A DNA stretch of 28,153 nt from JACDAN01 sp035711385 (GTDB lineage Bacteria > Actinomycetota > Thermoleophilia > Gaiellales > Gaiellaceae): NCBI GenBank assembly GCA_035711385.1, contig DASTCG010000126.1, positions 1 through 28,153 of the forward strand, read 5' to 3'. A program made the position numbers and the translations under genes. The notes beneath the pieces are model-generated. The model made no database searches, had not been told where the DNA came from, and was given only the letters and a program-made list of their open reading frames with translations. This document shows, one piece after another, positions 21,794 through 27,949 of this stretch (its first letter is position 1; every line of letters starts with the position of its first letter).

Positions 21794-21945
21794 GGGGTCA
21801 GACCCCGACACGAGAGCGAACCAAAACCGTGACGATTTCGTCACGGCTCCCGGCGCGTTTTCGCTCGTTCACGAGGGTGGCCGCGACAGAAAGCGACAAC
21901 CGAGTGGGGACGAATCGTTCCACACTCGCGATGGGGTCTGACCCC
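21794..21945. mobile_element. 152-bp palindromic MITE/REP-like element
   Basis: Bounded by GGGGTCAGACCCC (21794-21806) and its reverse complement (21933-21945). The match extends imperfectly to about 21 bp (18 of 21). Each end is itself palindromic. Inside are CCGTGACG-ATTT-CGTCACGG (21827-21846) within outer arms GAGCGAA/TTCGCTC (21814-21820, 21860-21866), and a second hairpin with CGAGTG/CACTCG arms (21901-21928). There is no ORF, and no convincing target-site duplication is visible. It lies between HMGR and the thioesterase, ending a few bases before the latter's start. Possible roles are a non-autonomous transposon relic or a REP-type sequence. Confidence 0.7.
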
Positions 21946-21956
21946 AGAAGGTGCGC

Positions 21957-22424
21957 GTGAGGGTTCCGCCCCATCACGACCCAGCCTGCTGGGGCTGCGG
22001 CGACAACCCGACCGGGATCCGGCTCCCGCACCCGACCGAGGAGGGCATCGAGTCCTACGAGGCGCGGTTCACGTTCGCGGAGCACCACCAAGCCGGGCCC
22101 GGCTTCGTCCACGGCGGGCTCGTCGCAGCAGCACTCGACGAGGCCGCCGGCATCCTCGCCACCTGGTACCGGTTCCCGTCGGTCACTGCAGAGCTCACCG
22201 TCCGGTTCAGACGGCCTGTTCACATCAACCGCGAGCTGACGATCAGCGCCCGCCTCGCCGAAGACAACGGCCGGCGCTTCGACGTCCACGCCGAGCTGCG
22301 CGACGACGGCGAGTTGCTTGCCTCCGCGCAAGGAACGTGGGCGCACGTCCCGTACGAGCACTTCCTCCAAACGCCGGAGGGCCGCGCGGCCGGCGAGGCC
22401 TGGCGGGCGCGGCTCGGTGGCTGA
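21957..22424 (+). CDS. PaaI/4HBT hotdog-fold acyl-CoA thioesterase
   Basis: A single hotdog domain of about 155 aa, a family that hydrolyses acyl-CoA thioesters. The N-terminal CWGCGDNPTGIRLP resembles the CxxCGxxNPxGL opening of many family members. GPGFVHGGLVAAALDEAAG is the HGG-containing hotdog helix motif with the catalytic-region Asp/Glu, followed by TAELTVRFRRPV. Start choice: GTG 21957 has AGAAGG five bases upstream; GTG 21951 in the same frame adds two residues. The upstream palindromic element ends within 12 bases of the start, so it may supply or disrupt control signals. The stop overlaps the next gene start by 8 bp. Confidence 0.88.
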   Translation: MRVPPHHDPACWGCGDNPTGIRLPHPTEEGIESYEARFTFAEHHQAGPGFVHGGLVAAALDEAAGILATWYRFPSVTAELTVRFRRPVHINRELTISARLAEDNGRRFDVHAELRDDGELLASAQGTWAHVPYEHFLQTPEGRAAGEAWRARLGG

Positions 22425-22938
22425 GCACGTCCTCGAGCGCTCGCAGGTCGTTCCGACTTCGCTCGAGCGGACCTTCGGCTTCTTCGCCGACCCGTGGAAC
22501 CTCGAGGCGATCACGCCGCCCTGGCTGAGCTTCCGGATCGTCGAGGCGCCCGACCGCCTCGAAAGGGGCTCGGTGCTCCGCTACCGCCTGCGCCTCTTCG
22601 GCGTCCCGATCCGCTGGAAGACCGAGATCACGGAGTGGGATCCGCCGGGAGGCTTCACGGACACCCAGCTCCGCGGCCCGTACCGCCTGTGGATCCACGA
22701 ACACCGGGTCGAGCCGGTCGACGGCGGCACCCGCGTCTCCGACCGTGTGCGGTACCGCATCCCGCTCGGCCCCGTTGGCGCCCTCGTCAACCGTGTGTTC
22801 GTGCGGCGGTGGCTCGACGCGATCTTCGCCTTCCGCGCCCGCCGGATGGCCGAGCTCTTGACGGCCGACCGACATCTCCCCTACCCTGATGCCGTCCCGG
22901 CCCGCGACGAAAGGAGGCGCCTTGACAACCGAGCTTGA
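22417..22938 (+). CDS. SRPBCC-fold protein (polyketide cyclase/START-like)
   Basis: A 173-aa protein with a ligand-binding helix-grip (SRPBCC) domain. Features are LERTFGFFADPWNLEAITPPWLSF at the N-terminus, a central RYRLRLFGVPIRWKTEITEWDPPGGFTD and LRGPYRLWIHEHRVEPVDGGTRVSDRVRY. This matches the ligand-binding SRPBCC group seen next to many cell-envelope or redox genes; the ligand is unknown. The start is GTG at 22417, overlapping the thioesterase stop by 8 bases, so the two are probably co-translated. The frame is open upstream in the thioesterase, but that part has no domain. Its 3' end contains the promoter, Shine-Dalgarno and first codons of a short ORF leading to rsgA. Confidence 0.88.
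   Translation: MAEHVLERSQVVPTSLERTFGFFADPWNLEAITPPWLSFRIVEAPDRLERGSVLRYRLRLFGVPIRWKTEITEWDPPGGFTDTQLRGPYRLWIHEHRVEPVDGGTRVSDRVRYRIPLGPVGALVNRVFVRRWLDAIFAFRARRMAELLTADRHLPYPDAVPARDERRRLDNRA
22858..22887 (+). promoter_or_regulatory. Sigma-70-like promoter for the uORF-rsgA transcript
   Basis: TTGACG (22858-22863) and TACCCT (22882-22887) are separated by 18 bp, the best two-box promoter in the window. Transcription would start near 22894, inside the end of the SRPBCC gene, giving a leader of about 140 nt before rsgA. Confidence 0.6.
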
Positions 22939-22978
22939 CCGCTTCCTCGCCCGCAGGGCCACGAGCTCCACCGCGTAA
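22922..22978 (+). CDS. 18-codon upstream ORF before rsgA
   Basis: Starts at TTG 22922 with a full Shine-Dalgarno (AAGGAGG, 22911-22917) four bases before it and encodes MTTELDRFLARRATSSTA. It ends at TAA 22976-22978, 56 bp before rsgA. It overlaps the SRPBCC gene end by 17 bp. It may be a leader peptide controlling rsgA, or the remnant of a truncated gene. The strength of the ribosome-binding site argues that it is translated. Confidence 0.5.
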   Translation: MTTELDRFLARRATSSTA

Positions 22979-22993
22979 AGGCAGCTCTCCGGC

Positions 22994-23022
22994 CCTGCGG
23001 CCGACCCGTTTCTTCCCGCAGG
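22994..23022 (+). promoter_or_regulatory. Hairpin abutting the rsgA ribosome-binding site
   Basis: CCTGCGG (22994-23000) can pair with CCGCAGG (23016-23022). The right arm ends directly at the rsgA Shine-Dalgarno AAAGGAG (23023-23029). It lies between the uORF stop and rsgA and could influence ribosome access. Confidence 0.45.
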
Positions 23023-23034
23023 AAAGGAGACAGC

Positions 23035-24093
23035 TTGCAGTACGCCAGACTCGCGCAGCTCGGTTGGAACGACGAGCTCGCGACCCAATTCGAGCCTCAC
23101 GCAGACGCCGGCTTGCGTCCGGCCCGCGTCGCGGTGCAGCACCGCGGCGCCTGGGAGGTCGCAACCGAGGAGGACGACCGGCTCGTCGAGATCACGGGGA
23201 GGCTCCGGCATGGCGCCGAGCCCGGCGAGCTTCCGGTGGTCGGCGACTGGGTCGGGCTCCGAGACGAGAAGATCGACCTGGTGCTTCCGCGCCGCAGCCG
23301 GTTCTCGCGGAAGACGCCGTTCACCGAGATCGCGGAACAAGTGCTCGTGGCCAACATCGACGTGGCCTTCCTGGTCATGGGCCTCGACGAGCGCGACTTC
23401 AACCTCCGACGGCTGGAGCGCTATCTGACGACGGCCTGGGAGGGCGGCGCCACGCCGGTAATCGTCCTCAACAAGGCGGATCTGGCCGTCGACCTCGAGT
23501 CACAGGTCGTCGAGACCGAGTCCGTCGCTTTCGGCGTGCCCGTGCACGTCGTGACCGCCACTGCCGGCGAGGGTGTCGAGGTGCTCCATCCGTACCTCGC
23601 GGGAGCGAGGACCGGCGTGCTGCTCGGCTCGTCCGGCGTGGGCAAGTCGACGCTCATCAACGCCCTCGTCGGCGAAGAGCGATTCGCCACCGGTGAGGTG
23701 CGCGACGACGGGCGCGGCCGTCACACGACGACGCACCGGGAGCTGATCGTCCTCCTGGGCGGCGGCATCCTGATCGACACGCCCGGCCTGCGCGAGCTCC
23801 AGCTCTGGGAGACGGACGAAGGGCTGGACAAGGCCTTCACCGACATCGCCGAGTTGACGGCCGAGTGCCGGTTCTCCGACTGCGCGCACGACACCGAGCC
23901 GGGCTGCGCCATTCGTGCCGCGCTCGCGGACGGCTCGCTCCCCGCCGAGCGCTGGGAGAGCTACCTCAAGCTGCAGCGGGAGCTCGCGCACCTGGAGCGC
24001 AAGCTCGACCCGGGGCTCCGGTCGGAGGAGCGGAAGCGCTGGGCCGCGATCTCGAAGTCCCACCGGCAGAGGAGGAAGATCCTGGGTCACTGA
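23035..24093 (+). CDS. rsgA: Ribosome small-subunit-dependent GTPase A
   Basis: Circularly permuted GTPase (352 aa) that checks late maturation of the 30S subunit. An N-terminal OB domain (about 35-105) is followed by permuted G motifs: G4 NKAD (146-149), G1 GSSGVGKS (198-205) and G3 DTPG (248-251). A C-terminal zinc knuckle is formed by Cys278, Cys283, His285 and Cys291 (CRFSDCAHDTEPGC). The basic tail (SHRQRRKILGH) is typical. The start is TTG at 23035 with AAAGGAG five bases upstream. It is preceded by its own promoter, a short upstream ORF and a hairpin, so translational control is plausible. It ends convergently 35 bp from the glycosyltransferase. Confidence 0.96.
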   Translation: MQYARLAQLGWNDELATQFEPHADAGLRPARVAVQHRGAWEVATEEDDRLVEITGRLRHGAEPGELPVVGDWVGLRDEKIDLVLPRRSRFSRKTPFTEIAEQVLVANIDVAFLVMGLDERDFNLRRLERYLTTAWEGGATPVIVLNKADLAVDLESQVVETESVAFGVPVHVVTATAGEGVEVLHPYLAGARTGVLLGSSGVGKSTLINALVGEERFATGEVRDDGRGRHTTTHRELIVLLGGGILIDTPGLRELQLWETDEGLDKAFTDIAELTAECRFSDCAHDTEPGCAIRAALADGSLPAERWESYLKLQRELAHLERKLDPGLRSEERKRWAAISKSHRQRRKILGH

Positions 24094-24128
24094 CATCGAC
24101 CTTCCGGGAAACGACGCCGGCGGAGCCG

Positions 24129-25373
24129 CTAGGAGGTCGCCGCCAGGATCCGCTGCGCCACGCTCGACCAGCTCCAGCGCTCGACGGCCGCTTTGCGCGC
24201 CGCGGCGCGAAGCGCGGCACGCTCGGACTCGCCGAGCCCGAGGATCTCGTTCAGCCGCTGCGCGAGCGCCGCGACGTCTCCGCTCGGGAAGCTCGCGAGG
24301 TGCCGGAGCTCCGGCGGGTAGTCCTCGTCGAGGCCGCGCGCGATCTCTGCCAGACCCGAGTGGTTGGCCACGACCGGCGGGCACCCGGCCGCGGCCGCCT
24401 CGGCCGCCACCATCCCGAACGCCTCCGGGAAGATCGAGGGCACGACGGCGACATCGGCGAGCGCAAGGAGGTGCACGAGATGCCGGTGCTCGAGCGGCCC
24501 CGTGAAGAGGACGCGACGGCCCCCGGCCTGCCGCTCCAGGGTCTCCCGATAGTCGCCGAAGCCGACGATCACCGCCCGTGCGTCGACCTCCTCGAGCGCC
24601 TGGAGCAGGAGGTGGACGCCCTTGTTCCGGATCAGCTTCCCGAAGTACACGATCGTCGGGTCGTCACCGGCGAGGAAGGCAGCGAACCGGTCGGCGTTGC
24701 CCTCGTCGGGGAGCCGCTCCTGCGCGTTTCCGGGATTCGGCGGATCCCGTCGTGCCTCGTCCAGGAGCGCGGCGAGCGCCGCCTCGCGCGGCTGCGGCTC
24801 CCAGAGCTCGACGTCGACCCCGGGCGGGACTTCGTACACGCGGTCGACGTGCCCGCACACCTCCTCGAGCACCTCGCGAATGTGCTCGGACCCCACGACG
24901 ACCGCGGCCGCCCGCTCGAGGGCCTCCGCGCCCCAACCCGACAGCTCGGCGTTCCCGCGCAGCGAATACTCGAGCTCGGAGCCGTGCGCCTTGACGACGT
25001 ACCGGGCACCGGTCGCCGCGCCCACCGGGCCGCCGAGGAGCACGTGGTTGACGAAGACGAGGTCCGCGGGCAACCGCTCGCGGATGGCCGCGGCGTTCGC
25101 CTCGACCCAGGCAGAGAGCTCGTCCCGCGTGCAGTCCTGAAGGAGCTTCACCCGGTACCCCTCGTAGTGGTCGAGGACGAACACGGGGAGCAAGCCCCCG
25201 ACGTCGGGGCGGACCGACCCGGCGCCGCCCAGGTCGTAGCGCTCCGCGTGTGGATCTTGTGAGAACACGGTGACGTCGTGTCCCTGGCGACTCCACTCCC
25301 GCGTGAGCTGGCGGGCGTAGATGTTCGAACCGGTGCCTGCGAGCAGGTACCCGTGCCAGACGAGGATTCTCAA
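24129..25373 (-). CDS. Glycosyltransferase family 4 (GT-B, glycogen synthase-like)
   Basis: A 414-aa cytoplasmic or membrane-associated GT-B glycosyltransferase, transferring a sugar from a nucleotide donor to an unknown acceptor. The N-terminal acceptor domain opens RILVWHGYLLAGTGSNIYARQL with the glycine-rich turn. The C-terminal donor domain has IVYFGKLIRNKGVHLLLQAL and the conserved Glu pair in PEAFGMVAAEAAAAGCP followed by VVANHSGLAEI. The start is TTG at 25373, since the family N-terminus begins there. TTTCGT lies six bases before it, a poor -10, and there is no Shine-Dalgarno. The open frame upstream runs through the tRNA-Cys gene and is not coding. It may be co-transcribed with the tRNA 50 bp upstream. 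Confidence 0.9.
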   Translation of the reverse strand: MRILVWHGYLLAGTGSNIYARQLTREWSRQGHDVTVFSQDPHAERYDLGGAGSVRPDVGGLLPVFVLDHYEGYRVKLLQDCTRDELSAWVEANAAAIRERLPADLVFVNHVLLGGPVGAATGARYVVKAHGSELEYSLRGNAELSGWGAEALERAAAVVVGSEHIREVLEEVCGHVDRVYEVPPGVDVELWEPQPREAALAALLDEARRDPPNPGNAQERLPDEGNADRFAAFLAGDDPTIVYFGKLIRNKGVHLLLQALEEVDARAVIVGFGDYRETLERQAGGRRVLFTGPLEHRHLVHLLALADVAVVPSIFPEAFGMVAAEAAAAGCPPVVANHSGLAEIARGLDEDYPPELRHLASFPSGDVAALAQRLNEILGLGESERAALRAAARKAAVERWSWSSVAQRILAATS

Positions 25374-25422
25374 GGGAAGACGAAACCCGTTCGCTCGCTC
25401 ATGTCCGGGATCGTCACAGGAG

Positions 25423-25493
25423 AGGCGCGGACCGGATTTGAACCGGTGTACGAGGCTTTGCAGGCCTCTGCCTAACCACTCGGCCACCGCGCC
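25423..25493 (-). tRNA. tRNA-Cys (anticodon GCA)
   Basis: A full cloverleaf can be folded on the minus strand. The acceptor stem is GGCGCGG/CCGCGCC and the D-arm GCC/GGC. The anticodon stem GAGGC/GCCTC has the loop CTGCAAA (anticodon GCA). A 4-base variable loop follows, then the T-arm ACCGG-TTCAAAT-CCGGT. The length is 71 nt, the discriminator base is U and CCA is not encoded. U at position 73 and the GCA anticodon are the main identity elements for CysRS. Confidence 0.96.
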
Positions 25494-25503
25494 GCAGTCC
25501 CGG

Positions 25504-25509
25504 ATGCTA
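25504..25509 (-). promoter_or_regulatory. Putative -10 element (TAGCAT) of tRNA-Cys
   Basis: TAGCAT ends 10 bases before the mature 5' end at 25493, so the primary transcript would start about 4 bases upstream of the tRNA. No clear -35 is visible. Confidence 0.5.
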
Positions 25510-25559
25510 GCCGTGTCACCGGCCGGTAGGGCCGAGGATTCCCGGCTCCCTGTGCCGGG

Positions 25560-25565
25560 TATCGT
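25560..25565 (+). promoter_or_regulatory. Putative -10 element (TATCGT) of udgX
   Basis: TATCGT, then CGAGTC, then the GTG start at 25572: exact leaderless spacing and no Shine-Dalgarno. Confidence 0.55.
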
Positions 25566-25571
25566 CGAGTC

Positions 25572-26216
25572 GTGGGCCAGGAATCCCTCTTCGACGCCGA
25601 GGGAGAGCCGGCCGCGGCGCCGATCCCGCCTCGGCCGACCCCGGCGAAGCTGCGAGAGGCGGCGGCCGGCTGCCGGGCGTGCGATCTCTGGAAGCGCGGA
25701 ACGCAGACCGTCTTCGGCGAGGGCGCAGCGGACGCGAGGCTCGTCCTCGTGGGCGAGCAGCCGGGCGACCAGGAGGACCTCGCCGGACGTCCGTTCGTCG
25801 GGCCGGCCGGCAGGCTCCTCGACACGGCGCTCGAGGAGGCGGGGATCGACCGCGGCACGACCTACGTCACGAACGTCGTCAAGCACTTCAAGTGGCAGCC
25901 GCGCGGGAAGCGGCGGATCCACCAGAAGCCGAACGCTGCCGAGATCGCGGCCTGCCGCCCGTGGCTCGACTCCGAGCTCGCCGTGCTCAAGCCGGCGGTC
26001 CTCGTGTGCCTCGGAGCGACCGCGGCGCAGGCACTGCTCGGCCGGCAGTTTCGCGTCAGCCGCGACCGCGGAGTGCCGGTCGAGTCGGAGCTCGCGCCGG
26101 TCGTGATGGCGACCGTGCATCCCTCTTCGATCCTCCGGTCGGACAACCGCGACGAGGAGCTCGCGCTCTTCGTCGAGGATCTCAGGCGGGTCGCCGAGGC
26201 CCTTCGAACCGCCTGA
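25572..26216 (+). CDS. udgX: UdgX-type uracil-DNA glycosylase homologue (Fe-S, covalent uracil-DNA binder)
   Basis: A 214-aa member of the uracil-DNA glycosylase superfamily, close to family 4. Motif A reads GEQPGDQEDLAGRPFVGPAG (61-80) and the C-terminal motif is HPSSIL (183-188). It carries the KRRIH loop (113-117) that marks UdgX: in the mycobacterial protein the His of this loop becomes covalently linked to the abasic sugar after uracil removal. The equivalent here is His117. Cys34, Cys37, Cys128 and Cys146 fit the 4Fe-4S cluster ligands. The start is GTG at 25572, six bases from a -10. The 3' end overlaps the convergent membrane protein gene by 35 bp. Assignment as UdgX rather than plain family 4 rests on KRRIH. 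Confidence 0.92.
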   Translation: MGQESLFDAEGEPAAAPIPPRPTPAKLREAAAGCRACDLWKRGTQTVFGEGAADARLVLVGEQPGDQEDLAGRPFVGPAGRLLDTALEEAGIDRGTTYVTNVVKHFKWQPRGKRRIHQKPNAAEIAACRPWLDSELAVLKPAVLVCLGATAAQALLGRQFRVSRDRGVPVESELAPVVMATVHPSSILRSDNRDEELALFVEDLRRVAEALRTA

Positions 26217-27036
26217 GCGCGAGCGCCACCCCGAAGGCCGCGACGATCAGACCGGCCCAGGCGAGGCTCAGCGACGGCGTTAGCACCTGCGGCGGCGCCC
26301 AACTCGTCCAGCCGCGCTTCACGACCTGCTCGAACCAGTCGTCGCGCCAGGCGACGACCAGCCCGTAGGCGAGGCCGAGCCCGAGCACCCAGGCCACCGC
26401 GAAGCGCGGTCTGTAACGCGTGAGGACGAGCGCAGAGGTCACGAGCAGCGTCGCATCGAGTCCCTCGTGATCGCCGAGGTGGACGGCCGGGGCCAGCTTC
26501 CCGTCTCCCCCGCGACGGATCTCCTCGCCGAGCAGGAAGTCGCCGGGGAAGAAGAAGCCGAGCACGGACGCCACCCAGACGAGCGCGGCGAGCCAGACGA
26601 CGACTCCGATTCCGATCCGGACGGGATCGAGCGGCAGGCGGCCAACACGCTCCCACGGCGCCCGGATGCTGAGCACGAGCGCGACGGCGACCCCGAGCGC
26701 CGGGATCGCGTTCACCGGCTTCGCGTCGAGGTCGTGCTGGTCGACGACTCCGGGCACGCCTGTGACCGCGCAGGCGAGCGTCGCCCCGATTGCCGCCCAG
26801 GTGGCCCACCGGGTGCGGATGCGATCGGCGGCGAGCCACGCGATCGGGATGGCGGCGAGCGAGACCGGGTAGTTGAGATAGACGAGCGCGCGCCCGAGCC
26901 CGAGCGCGAGCCCTTCCTCGCTGACGTGGTAGAGCTCCTCCGACGGCAGTCGCGTGTACGTGACGACGATGACCGCCGCCATCGCAAACAAGAGCGCCCA
27001 GACGGCGTCCACTGGTACGAGCCCTCGATGCGTCAT
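26182..27036 (-). CDS. Hypothetical polytopic membrane protein (about 8 TM)
   Basis: A 284-aa integral membrane protein with roughly eight hydrophobic stretches (about 12-28, 46-65, 75-92, 108-124, 143-166, 195-210, 218-235 and 255-273). I do not recognise the family. The first extracytoplasmic loop (TRLPSEELYHVSEEGL) and the conserved-looking FFFPGDFLLGEEI and HLGDHEGLDATLL segments are the best handles for a search. ATG 27036 overlaps the start region of the divergent lipoprotein gene; GTG 27012 would avoid that overlap and lose only eight residues. The stop lies inside udgX (35-bp convergent overlap). It may be functionally linked to the neighbouring lipoprotein, but nothing shows this directly. 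Confidence 0.75.
   Translation of the reverse strand: MTHRGLVPVDAVWALLFAMAAVIVVTYTRLPSEELYHVSEEGLALGLGRALVYLNYPVSLAAIPIAWLAADRIRTRWATWAAIGATLACAVTGVPGVVDQHDLDAKPVNAIPALGVAVALVLSIRAPWERVGRLPLDPVRIGIGVVVWLAALVWVASVLGFFFPGDFLLGEEIRRGGDGKLAPAVHLGDHEGLDATLLVTSALVLTRYRPRFAVAWVLGLGLAYGLVVAWRDDWFEQVVKRGWTSWAPPQVLTPSLSLAWAGLIVAAFGVALALRRFEGPRRPA
27016..27021 (+). promoter_or_regulatory. Weak -10-like hexamer (TACGAG) of the lipoprotein gene
   Basis: TACGAG ends exactly 6 bases before ATG 27028. It misses the final T of the consensus but has the spacing seen at other leaderless-type starts here. Confidence 0.3.
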
Positions 27037-27933
27037 CTCGTCGTGTGCCTCGTCCTCGTGATCCTTGCCGGGTGCGGCGGAGGGAGCAAGGACGAGAGCA
27101 CCGACATCTACGCCTACGACGCGGGCGAGCCGATCGCGAAGAGGGACGCCGGGCTCGCGAACTCCAACTACCCGATCAAGATCCACGACATCAGCTTCGA
27201 CGGCGGCGCCGAGCGCGTGCCCGCGTTCCTGCTGCTCCCGCCGGGCAAAGGCCCGTATCCCGCCGTGATCTACCTCCACGGACAGGGAGGCGACCGGCTG
27301 GAGATGCTCTACACGGCGAGCTGGCTCGCCGCGAGGCGCGCAGCGGCGCTCACGGTCGAGTCTCCGTACTCCCCGAACCGTGAGATCAAGCTCGGCACCG
27401 GCGTCGCGGGGCTCCGGAAGGAGCGGAACCGCACGGTCCAGGGCGTCGTCGAGCTCAGGCGTGCCGTCGACCTCCTGCAATCCCTCCCGCAGGTCGACGA
27501 CGACCGGATCGGCTTCGTCGGCTACAGCGCGGGGGCGCGGACCGGCGCGATCCTCGCCGGCGTCGAGCGCCGCATCAAGGCGTACGTCTTCATGTCCGGC
27601 GGCGAGGACTCCGTCGACGAGTTCATGAGCCTCGTCCCCTCCGAGCAGCAGGACGAGGTGCGGCCGCTCCTCGAGGACACCGACGGCCTCAGGTACATCG
27701 CCCAGGCGAGCCCCTCGAAGCTGTTCTTCCAGGCCGGTCGCAAGGACGAGATCGTCCCGAGGGACGCGCTCCGGAGGCTGATCGAGGCCGGCAGCGAGCC
27801 GAAGAAGGTCGCCTGGTACGACGCCGGCCACAACCTCGCGGTTCCGAGGGCCCAGCGCGACCAGCTCGAGTGGCTCAGCGAGGTCCTCGAGATCGAGGGA
27901 CCGCCGGTCGAGGGCGCGGAAACCGGGCCCTGA
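27028..27933 (+). CDS. Lipoprotein alpha/beta hydrolase (dienelactone hydrolase/acetyl-esterase-like)
   Basis: A 301-aa exported lipoprotein: signal peptide with lipobox LAGC (Cys16) followed by a flexible GGGSKDES linker. The catalytic domain has the oxyanion segment IYLHGQGGD (81-89), the nucleophile elbow GYSAGA (Ser167), the acid Asp240 in AGRKDEIVP and His268 in DAGHNL, a complete Ser-Asp-His triad. The fold matches dienelactone hydrolase/peptidase S9-like esterases; the substrate is unknown. ATG 27028 gives the proper signal peptide; longer frames upstream are antisense to the membrane protein. A kinase-like gene follows 16 bp downstream, suggesting an operon. Confidence 0.9.
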   Translation: MRHLVVCLVLVILAGCGGGSKDESTDIYAYDAGEPIAKRDAGLANSNYPIKIHDISFDGGAERVPAFLLLPPGKGPYPAVIYLHGQGGDRLEMLYTASWLAARRAAALTVESPYSPNREIKLGTGVAGLRKERNRTVQGVVELRRAVDLLQSLPQVDDDRIGFVGYSAGARTGAILAGVERRIKAYVFMSGGEDSVDEFMSLVPSEQQDEVRPLLEDTDGLRYIAQASPSKLFFQAGRKDEIVPRDALRRLIEAGSEPKKVAWYDAGHNLAVPRAQRDQLEWLSEVLEIEGPPVEGAETGP

Positions 27934-27949
27934 GCCCTGGGCTGGCGCG

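Noticed and set aside
25374..26120. Upstream extension of the glycosyltransferase frame
   Set aside because: It runs through the tRNA-Cys gene and antisense to udgX; the GT-B N-terminus begins at 25373.
26467..27027. N-terminal extension of the lipoprotein hydrolase
   Set aside because: It is antisense to the membrane protein gene, and the signal peptide with lipobox begins at ATG 27028.
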